Shown here: positions 26,445-36,222 of the stretch, piece by piece
Layout: every line of letters starts with the position of its first letter
Position numbering within the stretch: the first letter of the stretch is position 1
Source: Kribbella sp. NBC_01245
Lineage (GTDB): Bacteria > Actinomycetota > Actinomycetes > Propionibacteriales > Kribbellaceae
Direction of reading: 5' to 3'
Length of the DNA: 64,000 nt
Assembly: GCF_036226525.1 (NCBI RefSeq)
Contig: NZ_CP108487.1
Coordinates: 2,480,001 to 2,544,000 of the forward strand
The notes under the pieces: generated by a model
The model's input: only the letters and a program-made list of their open reading frames with translations
Told to the model about the DNA's origin: nothing
Databases searched by the model: none
Program-made: the position numbers and the translations under genes

Positions 26445-26497
26445 GCCAGCCCCCAACGTTTCACGCCAGGTGGTCGTTGAAGGGGTGAGGTGAGGAA

Positions 26498-27004
26498 ATG
26501 GCCGATTGGCGGCAGGCGTTTACGGAGCTGGTCGACAGCAGGGGTCCCGCGCTGGTTCGGTATGCCCGGTTGTTGTGCGGGGATGACGCTCGCGCGGCCG
26601 ACCTGGTCCAGGAAGGACTGCTGCGGGTCTTCCGCCGGGCCAGGGTTAGCGGCGACCTCGAGAAGCTCGAGGCGTACGTCCGGCGCGCCATCCTCAACCG
26701 CTACCTCGACGAGCACCGGCGCGAGCGGCTCTGGCGTTCCAAACGTCATCTGGTCGCGACGGCCGACATCACCGCCAGTACGACGGACGCGGCCGACACG
26801 GCAGACCTGGTGCGAACCGCGCTCGCCGCTCTGTCGCCACGCCAGCGCGCGTGCGTCGTACTGCGCTTCTACGAAGACCTGCCGGTCGCCGATATCGCGG
26901 ACGCCCTCGGCTGCGGCGAAGGCACGGTCAAACGTCATCTCAGCGACGGCCTCGCCCGGCTGTCCACCAGGCTCGACCTGACCCAGGAAGGTGCCCGGCC
27001 ATGA
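26498..27004 (+). CDS. ECF sigma factor, SigE (Streptomyces-type) family
   Basis: A 168-residue extracytoplasmic-function sigma factor. Region 2 runs from about residue 13 to 80 (LVRYARLLCGDDARAADLVQEGLLRVFRR, then AYVRRAILNRYLDEHRRER), and region 4 is ALAALSPRQRACVVLRFYEDLPVADIADALGCGEGTVKRHLSDGL. The ribosome site GAGGTGAGGAA precedes ATG 26498. It overlaps the next gene by 4 bases (ATGA), the usual arrangement for a sigma factor and its membrane partner. Target promoters are not known; no ECF-type autoregulatory promoter could be recognised with confidence upstream. Confidence 0.92.
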   Translation: MADWRQAFTELVDSRGPALVRYARLLCGDDARAADLVQEGLLRVFRRARVSGDLEKLEAYVRRAILNRYLDEHRRERLWRSKRHLVATADITASTTDAADTADLVRTALAALSPRQRACVVLRFYEDLPVADIADALGCGEGTVKRHLSDGLARLSTRLDLTQEGARP

Positions 27005-27678
27005 CCGATCTCAAAGCCCTGCTCGAAGCCGAGGCCAACGGCACTCCCCCGCCGGCCATCGACACCGACGCCACGATCATCCGCATCGCCCACCACCGCC
27101 GCCGTCGTACGGCCATGGTCGCTGGAGCCGCCGCGATCGCCGTCGCCGCCACGGCGACCTTCAGCTTCGGCAACACGGGCGGCGAGATCCCCACGGTCGC
27201 ACCGCCCACCACGACGCCCGACCTCGGCACGCCGGCCACTCCAGGCACCGAGCACCCGCCACTCGGCCGTTGCGGCAAGCCCGTCGCAGCGCAGAACCAG
27301 CCTCTGCTATCGCTGCGAATGACGCTGGAGAGCGCGCGGATCGAGGACAAGGACGGGCCCTGGCGGATCATCGCCAAGGTGAAGGTGACCAACCATTCGG
27401 CGCAGACCCTCAGCGGCTGGACGGCCAGGGGTCCGCAGACGGTGGCCGCGGCCATGGGCAACGCCTTCGCCTTCGGCGGGCAATTCTCGTCCTTGGAGGC
27501 GTTCAAGCTGGCGCCCGGCGAGTCGGCGATCTACGGCGGCGTGATGGTCCTTGGAGATTGCATCAACGCGATGGACTCCAGCCTTGGCCAGACGTACCAG
27601 ATCTACGCCGAGCAGACCTTCGACATCGACGGTAAGTCCTACATCGTGAGGGGCGGTCCGTGGGACTTCAAGAAATGA
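27001..27678 (+). CDS. Single-pass membrane protein, probable anti-sigma partner
   Basis: A 225-residue protein coupled to the sigma factor by an ATGA overlap. Residues 1-35 are cytoplasmic (LKALLEAEANGTPPPAIDTD, then a HHRRRR stop-transfer), residues 37-55 cross the membrane, a Pro/Thr linker follows, and the outer 130 residues form a beta-rich domain with a Cys pair (GRCGKP and LGDCINAM). There is no ZAS zinc motif (HxxxCxxC), so the inhibitor assignment rests on position and topology. It could sense an external signal and release the sigma factor. Its end overlaps the convergent GNAT gene by 11 bases. Confidence 0.72.
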   Translation: MTDLKALLEAEANGTPPPAIDTDATIIRIAHHRRRRTAMVAGAAAIAVAATATFSFGNTGGEIPTVAPPTTTPDLGTPATPGTEHPPLGRCGKPVAAQNQPLLSLRMTLESARIEDKDGPWRIIAKVKVTNHSAQTLSGWTARGPQTVAAAMGNAFAFGGQFSSLEAFKLAPGESAIYGGVMVLGDCINAMDSSLGQTYQIYAEQTFDIDGKSYIVRGGPWDFKK

Positions 27679-28174
27679 CGGAGCTGCGGCGTTCGAGAGC
27701 AATGACGTCGCACCATTGACCAGCGAGCGGACCTTGCGGCATCCGCCCGACGCGCTCTCGGGTGCCGACAACGCGGAAGCCGAGCGCCTGGTGCAGAGCA
27801 AGACTCGCCTTGTTCTCAGGGAAGATCCCGGACTGAATCGTCCAGATCCCAGCGGCTTCCGTGCTGTCGATCAACGTCCGCAGCAACGCACGCCCGACGC
27901 CCTGACCAGCGGCCGCGCCAGCGACGTAGATCGAGTGCTCGACCACACCCGCATACACCGCCCGCGTCGAAACCGGCGTGATCGCGACCCACCCCAGCAC
28001 CGGTCCACCAGCAACGGCACGAGCCACAAACCGATGAGGCGGCAAACGCCCCTTATCGAAGGCCTCCCAGCTAGGAGGCGAGGCCTCGAAGGTGGCGATA
28101 CCGGTCGCGATTCCCTCCGCATAGATCGCCTCGACCTCGGGCCAATCCGCCGCACTCATGGGTTCGATCAGCAT
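27668..28174 (-). CDS. GNAT N-acetyltransferase (phosphinothricin-acetyltransferase-like)
   Basis: A 168-residue acetyltransferase of the PAT/Bar-like group. Family features are DWPEVEAIYAEGIATGIATFE at the N-terminus, HRFVARAVAGGPVLGWVAITPVSTRAVYAGVVEHSIYV and the acetyl-CoA loop GQGVGRALLRTLI (Q/RxxGxG/A). The acceptor is unknown; phosphinothricin or a methionine sulfoximine-like amine is typical of the family. It starts inside the barstar stop codon (TGATG) and so is the last gene of the thiE-RNase-barstar-GNAT operon. Confidence 0.87.
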   Translation of the reverse strand: MLIEPMSAADWPEVEAIYAEGIATGIATFEASPPSWEAFDKGRLPPHRFVARAVAGGPVLGWVAITPVSTRAVYAGVVEHSIYVAGAAAGQGVGRALLRTLIDSTEAAGIWTIQSGIFPENKASLALHQALGFRVVGTRERVGRMPQGPLAGQWCDVIALERRSSVIS

Positions 28175-28605
28175 CAGACCGCCGGCAATCCGGTCAGCAG
28201 GCAAGGCACCGTCACGTCGGCCGGGTGGCGCATCAGGATGCGGAGCTGGCCCGACTCCTTCGCGTCCTCGGTGAAGATCTGCAACGCGACCGCCACGGTG
28301 TCGTGGTCCGCGTCGAGCAGGTGCTGCCAGCCTTCCCAAAGCACCAGCTCAGGCTCACCCGTCCCACGGTCGCCGAGCGAGTCGGCCAGCGCGTCCCAGT
28401 TCTTGCCGAACCAGCGCGGCAGGTCGAACGCGGTCGCGCAGACGTCCATGAACCCCGCCTTGTCGAGCACTGCGGAGGTGTCGAGCAGCGTGTACGACCA
28501 CCCCGCCTGCTCGGCCTCACGTCGTACGTCGTCAGGCACCGAGTCGGAATCCCAGCGGAACACCCCTGGCGGAAGGCCTTTGGCCAACAGCTCGGTCACG
28601 CTCAT
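28174..28605 (-). CDS. Barstar-family RNase inhibitor
   Basis: A 143-residue cytoplasmic inhibitor of the barstar family. The core is VLDKAGFMDVCATAFDLPRWFGKNWDALADSLGDRG (the helix that plugs an RNase active site, with the conserved W-FG-NWDAL segment), followed by LVLWEGWQHLL and an acidic AVALQIFTEDAKESG helix. It begins 4 bases inside the end of the upstream RNase gene (ATGA), so toxin and inhibitor are translationally coupled. The pair is the chromosomal, secreted-toxin plus cytoplasmic-inhibitor type. Confidence 0.9.
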   Translation of the reverse strand: MSVTELLAKGLPPGVFRWDSDSVPDDVRREAEQAGWSYTLLDTSAVLDKAGFMDVCATAFDLPRWFGKNWDALADSLGDRGTGEPELVLWEGWQHLLDADHDTVAVALQIFTEDAKESGQLRILMRHPADVTVPCLLTGLPAV

Positions 28606-29021
28606 TCGTCCACCCGTATTCTGCGGAAACTCTGGTAGTGGTCGTCCGTGTAGAACTGCTCGCCGCCCTTACCGGTGACGATACGGCGGGCGCCACGGCC
28701 GGACTCACCAGGCGTCCAAACGGTGTATTCCCGGTAGTAGCCACGATCATGCTTGGGCAGGATCTTCTCGTTGTTACCGAACACGACACCGTCGCGCTGG
28801 TACGGGAACGGTCCGCCTTTCTCGATCAGCTCCAGCGTCTCGCGCGCCTCGACCGGCAGATCGGTCTTGCTGACCAGCACCAGGCCGCTGTCCGGATCGG
28901 CCTCGGTGTGTTTCGACGCGTCTTCCGGGCTGCAGCCGAACAGCGAGGCCGCGAGCGTGAGCACCAGCATCGCGATCACGACGGCCGCGACGATCCGCGC
29001 GGCCTTCGGGTTGCCGATCAC
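28602..29021 (-). CDS. Exported guanyl-specific RNase (barnase/RNase Sa family)
   Basis: A 139-residue ribonuclease. The N-terminus is a membrane-spanning or signal segment (residues 9-29) ending in LFGC, which could act as an atypical lipobox at Cys 30. The mature domain has the microbial RNase core: [22 protein letters not shown], then Glu 98 in [10 protein letters not shown], Arg 112/113 in ARRIVTG and His 128 in [11 protein letters not shown], the general base, phosphate-binding and general acid residues. It cuts RNA after G. GTG start overlaps the thiE stop (GTGA), and the barstar gene follows with an ATGA overlap. Likely a secreted antagonist or nuclease with self-protection. Confidence 0.9.
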   Translation of the reverse strand: MIGNPKAARIVAAVVIAMLVLTLAASLFGCSPEDASKHTEADPDSGLVLVSKTDLPVEARETLELIEKGGPFPYQRDGVVFGNNEKILPKHDRGYYREYTVWTPGESGRGARRIVTGKGGEQFYTDDHYQSFRRIRVDE

Positions 29022-29686
29022 ACGCGGCCCCGCAGGCGCTGGGCGAACGACGCGGCCGCGGCTTCGGGATCATCCGCGTCAGCGATGGCCCGTACGACGA
29101 CTACCCGCTCGGCGCCGGCTTCCAGCACCTCGTCCAGGCGATCCAGGTCGATGCCGCCGATCGCGAACCACGGCTTGGCCGAATGCCGGCTCGCGGCGTA
29201 CGACACCAGCTCGAGGCCTGCCGCGGCCCGGCCGGGTTTGGTCGGCGTGGTCCAGGTCGGGCCGGTGCAGAAGTAGTCCGACCCGGTCTCCTCGATCGCC
29301 GCGTTGACCTGGCTGAAGGTGTGCGTAGACCGCCCGACGATCGGCTCCGGCCCGAATACCGCGCGGGCCGCCGACACCGGCAGATCCTTCTGCCCGAGGT
29401 GCAGCACGTCGGCGCCGGACGCGAACGCCACGTCCGCGCGATCGTTCACCGCAAGCAGCTTTCCGTGGCGTCGGCAGACGTCGGCGAAGACCTCCAGGGC
29501 CGCGAGTTCGTCCAGGGCCTCGAGCCCCTTCTGGCGCAACTGCACGATGTCGACACCACCACGCAGAGCGGCGTCGAGGAATTGTTCAAGATCGCCTTGC
29601 GTCTCACGCGCGTCCACGCACAGGTACAGACGCGCGTCGGCGAGGCGTTCGCGGGCGGTGGCATCAGCGGGCACGTGGGAGGTCAC
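29018..29686 (-). CDS. thiE: Thiamine-phosphate synthase
   Basis: Couples HMP pyrophosphate with the thiazole phosphate to give thiamine phosphate. The 222-residue TIM barrel shows [59 protein letters not shown] (diphosphate and Mg site) and the C-terminal [29 protein letters not shown] 29686 follows CAGGCTGGGC; an in-frame TTG at 29737 is less likely. It is divergent from thiO across 65 bases, too short for a TPP riboswitch. The RNase gene is fused to its 3' end by a GTGA overlap. Confidence 0.94.
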   Translation of the reverse strand: MTSHVPADATARERLADARLYLCVDARETQGDLEQFLDAALRGGVDIVQLRQKGLEALDELAALEVFADVCRRHGKLLAVNDRADVAFASGADVLHLGQKDLPVSAARAVFGPEPIVGRSTHTFSQVNAAIEETGSDYFCTGPTWTTPTKPGRAAAGLELVSYAASRHSAKPWFAIGGIDLDRLDEVLEAGAERVVVVRAIADADDPEAAAASFAQRLRGRV

Positions 29687-29751
29687 ACGCCCAGCCTGCC
29701 ATGTTCGGGACGACCGCCGCTCTGCAGGTAGAGGCAACTACTGTTCCTTCC

Positions 29752-30906
29752 ATGGCAGAGACAAGCGCGGATGTCGTCATCGTCGGGGGTGGGCTGATCG
29801 GGTTGGCCACCGCCTGGCGGCTGGCGCGCAACGGCGTGCGGGTGATCGTGGCCGATCCGACCCCGGGTGAGCAGACCTCATCCGTGGCCGCCGGCATGCT
29901 CGCACCGGTCACCGAGGTGGAGTACGGCGAGGACGACCTGCTCGCGCTCAACCTGGCCAGCGTGGCCGCCTGGCCCACGTTCGCCGCCGACCTCGAGAAG
30001 GCGACGGGCCTGCCGTCCGGCCTCTACGCCAGCGGCACCCTCTCAGTCGCGTACGACGCCGACGATGCGGCCGCCATCCGCCGCCTCGCGGAGTACCAGC
30101 GGCGCCTCGGTCTGGAGGTCGTCGAGCTCACCGGGCGCGAGGCCCGCAAACGCGAACCGCTGCTGGCTGTCGGCGTCTCCGCCGGTATGTGGGTGCCGAA
30201 CGACCACTCCGTGGACAACCGTCGCGCGGTCGCCGCCCTTCTCAGCGCTTGTGAGTCCAGCGGCGTCCAGCTTGTACGTCGTACCGTGGCGCGCGTTCTT
30301 GTCGACGACGATCGCGCGACTGGTGTGGAGTTGGAAGACGGCGAGGTCATCCGCTCGGAGACGGTCGTGATTGCAGCCGGGCCCTGGTCGGCCCGGATCG
30401 AGGGCATTCCCGATGAGCTCAGGCCGCCGGTCCGGCCGTTGAAGGGCGAGATCCTCCGTCTGCGGGTGCCCGAGGCCTACCGGCCTGCGCTGCAGCACAC
30501 GGTCCGGGCGACGGCTCGCGGGTTCGCCGTCTACCTGGTGCCGCGGCCGGACGGCGAGTTGGTGGTCGGCGCGACCAGCACCGAGCTCGGGTATGACACT
30601 CGCGTCCTCGCCGGCGGCGTCTTCAGCCTGTTGCGCGATGCCCGGATGGTGCTGCCGATCACCGACGAGCTCGAGCTCGTCGAAGCGGTCGCGGGTCTTC
30701 GCCCGACCACGCCCGACAACGCGCCGGTCCTCGGGCCGTCCGGGATCGACGGGTTGTTGTGGGCGACCGGGCATTACCGCAACGGCGTACTGCTGACGCC
30801 GATCACGGCCGAGGCGATCGCGCAGACGATCGTGACCGGCACGCTGCCCGACCTCGCGAAACCCTTCCTGGCCGAGCGATTCCGCACCGGCCCGATGGCG
30901 TCGTGA
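29752..30906 (+). CDS. thiO: Glycine oxidase ThiO
   Basis: FAD enzyme that oxidises glycine to the imine used to build the thiazole ring. The 384-residue product has the N-terminal FAD fold DVVIVGGGLIGLATAWRLARNGVRVIVAD, the ThiO motif SSVAAGMLAPVTE, the substrate strand VRPLKGEILRLRVP and the C-terminal LLWATGHYRNGVLLTPITAE, which is diagnostic. ATG 29752 has TACTGT about 9 bases upstream, compatible with a leaderless transcript. thiS follows 68 bases later and thiG after it, so the thiazole branch is together. Confidence 0.94.
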   Translation: MAETSADVVIVGGGLIGLATAWRLARNGVRVIVADPTPGEQTSSVAAGMLAPVTEVEYGEDDLLALNLASVAAWPTFAADLEKATGLPSGLYASGTLSVAYDADDAAAIRRLAEYQRRLGLEVVELTGREARKREPLLAVGVSAGMWVPNDHSVDNRRAVAALLSACESSGVQLVRRTVARVLVDDDRATGVELEDGEVIRSETVVIAAGPWSARIEGIPDELRPPVRPLKGEILRLRVPEAYRPALQHTVRATARGFAVYLVPRPDGELVVGATSTELGYDTRVLAGGVFSLLRDARMVLPITDELELVEAVAGLRPTTPDNAPVLGPSGIDGLLWATGHYRNGVLLTPITAEAIAQTIVTGTLPDLAKPFLAERFRTGPMAS

Positions 30907-30973
30907 CGGGCGTCGTGATGGATCGCACAGGGCTCGCACTTCACGGGCCGGGCACATTGCATACAGTGGACCC

Positions 30974-31953
<980 letters not shown>

Positions 31954-32153
31954 CCGACCGCGCGCACCCTGCCCGTCGTACAACCTGCTCCTGACCGTCG
32001 TACCGCTGCAGTGCGGCTGTGACAGAGATGCAATGTCTGCGGTGCGTGACAAGCCTGTACTTTGCGTGTGCGGTTCACTACGTTTTGTCGTGTTGGTCCG
32101 GTCTCCGCCCGCCGGTGTGAAGCATTAGCCATCACTGGATCTACGGAGGACAA

Positions 32154-32417
32154 ATGCGGAAAACTGCAACTCGGATCATCGCCGGTGCCATGATCGCGGC
32201 TGGCGTGATCACCTTCACGGGGATCACCCCGGCGTCAGCGGCACCCGTTGCTTCGATGTCGACCAGCGGTTACGGCGGGGGCTGTGATGACGGCTGCGGT
32301 GACGCTCTCGACGGTATCGTCGATCTGGCCGACGACCTGCTCGACGAGGCCTACGACCTGCTGGACGACGCGGGCGACCTGGTCGACTGTGTTCTGGATG
32401 AAGTCCTCGACGACTGA
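32154..32417 (+). CDS. Small secreted Asp-rich protein of unknown function
   Basis: An 87-residue preprotein with a clear signal peptide (cleavage after PASA, about residue 29). The mature part of about 58 residues has 16 Asp, 2 Glu, only 3 Cys and almost no basic residues, and is built from a repeated helical pattern of the type LxDLxDxLLDEA. It looks like one amphipathic, strongly acidic helix or a metal-binding peptide. The ribosome site ACGGAGGACAA is strong and a terminator follows, so it is a well-expressed independent gene. I do not recognise a family; possible roles are cation binding or surface structure. Confidence 0.8.
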   Translation: MRKTATRIIAGAMIAAGVITFTGITPASAAPVASMSTSGYGGGCDDGCGDALDGIVDLADDLLDEAYDLLDDAGDLVDCVLDEVLDD

Positions 32418-32429
32418 TCTCAGCTGAAC

Positions 32430-32465
32430 GACGAAGGGCCTGCCGGTTTCGGTGGGCCCTTCGTC
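32430..32465 (+). terminator. Terminator after the Asp-rich protein gene
   Basis: GACGAAGGGCC (32430-32440) pairs perfectly with GGCCCTTCGTC (32455-32465), an 11-bp stem with a 14-nt loop, 13 bases after the stop codon. Confidence 0.85.
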
Positions 32466-32689
32466 ATGTCCGTTGCCGTTGGCAAGGGACGTCGGCAGGA
32501 ACGCCGCGGCACAAGGGATTCGCGGTTTCGGCGCCCTCGGCAACCAACCGGCTCGTGAACAACACCGATGTAGTTCAGTCGTACCATGTAAACCTTTGGT
32601 AACAGCCGTAACAAGGTGCACAGGCGCCCCTGTTGTCACATCCGTACCGCGCTTACCGTCAGGGAGACATTCACGGGGAGATGGACAAG

Positions 32690-33835
32690 ATGGACAACTT
32701 GCGCGTACCGACCAACGCAGCCGACCCGGCCGTTGAGCCGGTCACCACGACAACAGGCGGCACCACCGTGCCCACCGTTTCCAGCAGCGGTACGACGACC
32801 GCGGCGCCGGCCGAATCCGAACCGGTCAGCGTCTCGGCGACAGCGTGGTCGGCCGCTGCGACCACTAGTAAGCGACGGCGGACCGCCTTGACGGTCGCGA
32901 AGGGCGTCGGCGTACCGCTGATCGCCGCCGGCCTGATCACCGCCGGCTCACCCGGTCTCGGCGGCTATAAAGTCCAGAGCGGGGACACGCTCAGCCACAT
33001 CGCCCAGCGCTACGGCACCACCGTCAACGCGCTGGTCAAGCTGAACCACCTGCCTGGCAACGGCAACGCGATCTACGCGGGCGACATCCTGAAGCTGCCC
33101 GGCAAGGGTGGCAGCGACAAGACCACCCGGCCGCAACGACCTACTGGCGTGGTCTACGTGATCAAGCCCGGCGACACGATCGAGCGGATCGCCCGTCGCT
33201 ACAAGATCAAGCAGAGCGCCCTGCTCGCAGCCAACGGCCTGGCCCGGACCGACCGGATCTTCGCCGGCAAACCGCTGCGAATCCCAGTGGCGGCGAAGCC
33301 CAAGCCGCCGGTCACCGCCAAGCCGAAGAAGAAAAAGAACAACACGTTCGCCGGCCGGACGTACTCGGACAAGGTCGTCGCCGCGGCCGACCGGAACCGC
33401 GCCATCCTGCGCTCGCGCGACCTGCCGAGCCGGGCCCAGATCCGCGCCCTCATCATCGCCACCGCCAAACGCCACGGCGTCAACCCGAACCTGGCCCTCG
33501 CCATCTCCTGGCAGGAGTCCGGCTGGAAGCAGCGGGTCGTCTCGCCCGCGAACGCGATCGGCGCGATGCAGGTGATCCCGTCCACCGGGCGGTTCAGCTC
33601 GGGCATCGTCGGGCGTGACCTCGACCTGCTCAAGCCGAGGGACAACATCACCGCCGGCGTCGTACTGCTGGACCGGCTGACCAGCGCGGCCGAGCTGCCG
33701 ATCGCCATCGCGGGCTACTACCAGGGCCTCGGCGGTGTCCGGCGTCACGGGATGTATCCCGACACCAAGATCTACGTGCAGAACGTGACCCGGATCCTGA
33801 TCAGGCTGAACCAGGGGTGGAACCCCGCCGGCTGA
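32690..33835 (+). CDS. LysM-containing lytic transglycosylase-like protein
   Basis: A 381-residue wall-associated protein. After a basic segment and one membrane-signal helix (ALTVAKGVGVPLIAAGLITAG) come two LysM peptidoglycan-binding domains (YKVQSGDTLSHIAQRYGTTVNAL and YVIKPGDTIERIARRYKIKQSAL), a Lys-rich linker, and a C-terminal SLT-like domain with the catalytic Glu in LALAISWQESGWKQRVVSPANAIGAMQVIP. It probably cleaves peptidoglycan glycan strands. ATG 32690 has GGGGAG 9 nt upstream; ATG 32681 is directly abutting it. A 270-base leader lies upstream; I looked for a c-di-AMP (ydaO) riboswitch there and did not find its conserved core. Confidence 0.9.
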   Translation: MDNLRVPTNAADPAVEPVTTTTGGTTVPTVSSSGTTTAAPAESEPVSVSATAWSAAATTSKRRRTALTVAKGVGVPLIAAGLITAGSPGLGGYKVQSGDTLSHIAQRYGTTVNALVKLNHLPGNGNAIYAGDILKLPGKGGSDKTTRPQRPTGVVYVIKPGDTIERIARRYKIKQSALLAANGLARTDRIFAGKPLRIPVAAKPKPPVTAKPKKKKNNTFAGRTYSDKVVAAADRNRAILRSRDLPSRAQIRALIIATAKRHGVNPNLALAISWQESGWKQRVVSPANAIGAMQVIPSTGRFSSGIVGRDLDLLKPRDNITAGVVLLDRLTSAAELPIAIAGYYQGLGGVRRHGMYPDTKIYVQNVTRILIRLNQGWNPAG

Positions 33836-33980
33836 GTGGCGCTGCGACCACTTAGTGTCACGGAACTCTTGGACGCGTACGATGTCACGTCGACCTGGTA
33901 CGAGAGCGGTCACGGAGGGTGGTCCGGCGCGGCGCCGAAGGCGTGCCCGGACCACTTCTTTACACTCTCAAGGCAGGAGT

Positions 33981-35993
33981 GTGAACAGCAGCGATGATCT
34001 GAGCGGGAAGGCCCACGTGGACACCCAGACCAGCGACCCTCTCGTCGGGCGGTTGCTCGACGGCCGGTATCGCGTGGGTGCGCGGGTCGCCAAAGGTGGC
34101 ATGGCCACGGTTTACGAGGCCCTGGACACCCGTCTGGACCGCGTTGTCGCGCTCAAGGTGATGCACAGCGGGCTCGGTGATGACGCCGAGTTCGCCCGCC
34201 GGTTCGTGCAGGAGGCCCGGTCCGCGGCCCGGCTGTCCCACCCGAACGTGGTGGCCGTGTTCGACCAGGGCGACGACAACGGCACGCTGTTCCTCGCGAT
34301 GGAGTACGTGCCGGGCCGGACCCTGCGCGATCTGGTCCGCCAGTTCTCCCCGATGTCGCCGACTCGGGCGCTCGAGTTGCTCACGCCGATCCTGTCCGCG
34401 CTGTCCGCCGCGCACGACGCGGGCATCGTGCACCGCGACATCAAGCCCGAGAACGTGCTGATCGCCAACGACGGCACGGTCAAGGTGGCCGACTTCGGCC
34501 TGGCCCGGGCGAGTACGGCGAGTGGCAACACCGCGACCCAGGGCATGCTGATGGGCACCGTCTCGTACCTCGCGCCCGAGCTCGTGACGGATGGCCGCGC
34601 GGATGCCCGATCCGACGTCTACTCCGCGGGCATCTTGCTGTACGAACTGCTTACGGGCGAGAAGCCGCACACTGGTGAGAGCCCGATCCAGGTCGCCTAC
34701 CAACACGTGCACGCGGATGTGCCCGCGCCTTCGTTGCTCGAGGCCTCCATCCCGCCGTACGTCGACGCGCTGGTGCAACGTGCGACCGCGCGCGACCGCG
34801 ACCTCCGGCCTGCCGACGCGCGTGTGTTCAGCCGCCAGGTCAACCGTGTGCGCAGCGCCCTCGCCGAAGGCCTGCAAGACGATCCGGAGCTCACGGGTGA
34901 CCTGACCGTGCCGATCCAGGCCATGCGCCAGGACAACGGGTACGACGACGGCTACTCCCGCCCATCCGCGAGCACTCCCCTGCCTGGCGGCCTGGCGCCG
35001 TCGTTCCCCCAGAGCCCGGGGCCGAACGACACGATCGTGGTCGAGCCCGAACTCATCGCCAGCGCCTTACGGACAGGGCCGCCGTCCGCGCCGCCGCCTG
35101 CCGGGAAGCGGCGCGGGCGCGGGCTCGCGACGTTGATGGCTGTTCTTCTTGTTGCGGGCGCTGTGGGTAGTGCCGCCTGGTTCTTCGGGGTGCAGCGCTA
35201 CACGCATACGCCGAACTTGGTGCACACGACTGAGGCTGTTGCGACTGCGAAGGCGCGGGAGATCGGGCTCAAGACCGAGAAGCTTGATCCGGTTTTCAGC
35301 GAGACGGTGCGCGCTGGGTTGGTTATCTCGACCGATCCTGGGCCGGGTGAGCGCATCCTCAAGACTGGCACCATCGGGTTGACGCTTTCGAAGGGGCCCG
35401 AGCGGTATGGGGTGCCGAAGCTGACTGGTCTGAGCCAGCAGACGGCTACTCAGGCGATCACTAATACCAACTTGCGGCTTGGCAAGGTCAGCCAGATCTA
35501 TAACGAGAGCGTTCCCGCCGGTGTGGTGTTCGGGCAGTATCCGAAGGTCAACGTGTCGGTGAAGCGTGATTCGTTGGTGCTGCTGACGGTTAGCAAGGGT
35601 AAGCGGCCGATCACGGTGCCGGATCAGACTGGGAAGCGGCTGTCGCAGGGTAAGGCTGCGTTGAAGCGGCTCGGGTTTGTGGTGAAGGTGGATCTGGCCA
35701 CGTCCGAGGTCGTGCCTGAGGGGCGCGTGATCAGCCAGGATCCGAGGTCGGGCGTGCGGTATATGCGCGACACGATCAAGCTGCTCGTCTCGAAGGGGCC
35801 CGCGCTGCGGGCGGTCCCGAACGTGCGGAGCAAGAACGTCGAGGAAGCGAAGGCGATGCTCACAACCGCCGGCTTCAAGGTCGAAATCCGCCGCGCCGAT
35901 TTCAACCTCAACCTAAACCTCGTAGCCGCCCAAAACCCCGCCGCCGGAACAATGGCCAAACCAGGCTCCGTAGTCATCATCACAATCCTCTGA
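33981..35993 (+). CDS. PASTA-domain Ser/Thr protein kinase (PknB/PknL type)
   Basis: Membrane sensor kinase of 670 residues that binds peptidoglycan fragments or lipid II outside and phosphorylates cell-wall and division proteins inside. The kinase domain spans about residues 25-290, with the ATP Lys 59 in VALKVM, catalytic loop HRDIKPEN (Asp 153) and DFG at 171-173. One membrane helix covers 381-403, and four PASTA repeats fill residues 410-670. GTG 33981 follows AAGGCAGGAGT; GTG 34018 is an alternative. The metF/idsA/pknL order resembles the mycobacterial Rv2172c-Rv2176 region. The final 110 bases are G-poor, and the stop is followed by a 33-bp tandem repeat. Confidence 0.94.
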   Translation: MNSSDDLSGKAHVDTQTSDPLVGRLLDGRYRVGARVAKGGMATVYEALDTRLDRVVALKVMHSGLGDDAEFARRFVQEARSAARLSHPNVVAVFDQGDDNGTLFLAMEYVPGRTLRDLVRQFSPMSPTRALELLTPILSALSAAHDAGIVHRDIKPENVLIANDGTVKVADFGLARASTASGNTATQGMLMGTVSYLAPELVTDGRADARSDVYSAGILLYELLTGEKPHTGESPIQVAYQHVHADVPAPSLLEASIPPYVDALVQRATARDRDLRPADARVFSRQVNRVRSALAEGLQDDPELTGDLTVPIQAMRQDNGYDDGYSRPSASTPLPGGLAPSFPQSPGPNDTIVVEPELIASALRTGPPSAPPPAGKRRGRGLATLMAVLLVAGAVGSAAWFFGVQRYTHTPNLVHTTEAVATAKAREIGLKTEKLDPVFSETVRAGLVISTDPGPGERILKTGTIGLTLSKGPERYGVPKLTGLSQQTATQAITNTNLRLGKVSQIYNESVPAGVVFGQYPKVNVSVKRDSLVLLTVSKGKRPITVPDQTGKRLSQGKAALKRLGFVVKVDLATSEVVPEGRVISQDPRSGVRYMRDTIKLLVSKGPALRAVPNVRSKNVEEAKAMLTTAGFKVEIRRADFNLNLNLVAAQNPAAGTMAKPGSVVIITIL

Positions 35994-36008
35994 CGCTCTC
36001 CCCCTTTT

Positions 36009-36206
36009 GTTCATCGGACCCTTGTGACCCGGCGTGTCGACGTTCATCGGTCCCTTGTGACCCGGCGTGTCGACGTTCATCGGTCCCTTGTGACCAGATG
36101 TTGCCGGTATTCAGCGAGCCCTTGTGACCGGCGTATTGGCGTTCATCGGGCCGGTATGACCAGGCGCGTCGGCGGCCGTCGGGCCCTTCTGCCCGCTGGC
36201 ATTGGC
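36009..36206. repeat. 33-bp tandem repeat, six units
   Basis: Units start at 36009, 36042, 36075, about 36107, 36141 and 36174. The first two or three are nearly identical (GTTCATCGGTCCCTTGTGAC plus CCGGCGTGTCGAC), later ones diverge progressively. There is no spacer, so this is not CRISPR. It begins 15 bases after the kinase stop codon. Confidence 0.85.
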
Positions 36207-36222
36207 GCTGGCATTTGGTGGG

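Noticed and set aside
32466..32689. c-di-AMP (ydaO) riboswitch upstream of the LysM gene
   Set aside because: The leader is long enough but the conserved core was not recognisable by eye; a covariance search would settle it.
36009..36206. Possible CRISPR array
   Set aside because: Units are directly adjacent with no spacers and drift in sequence; no cas genes nearby.
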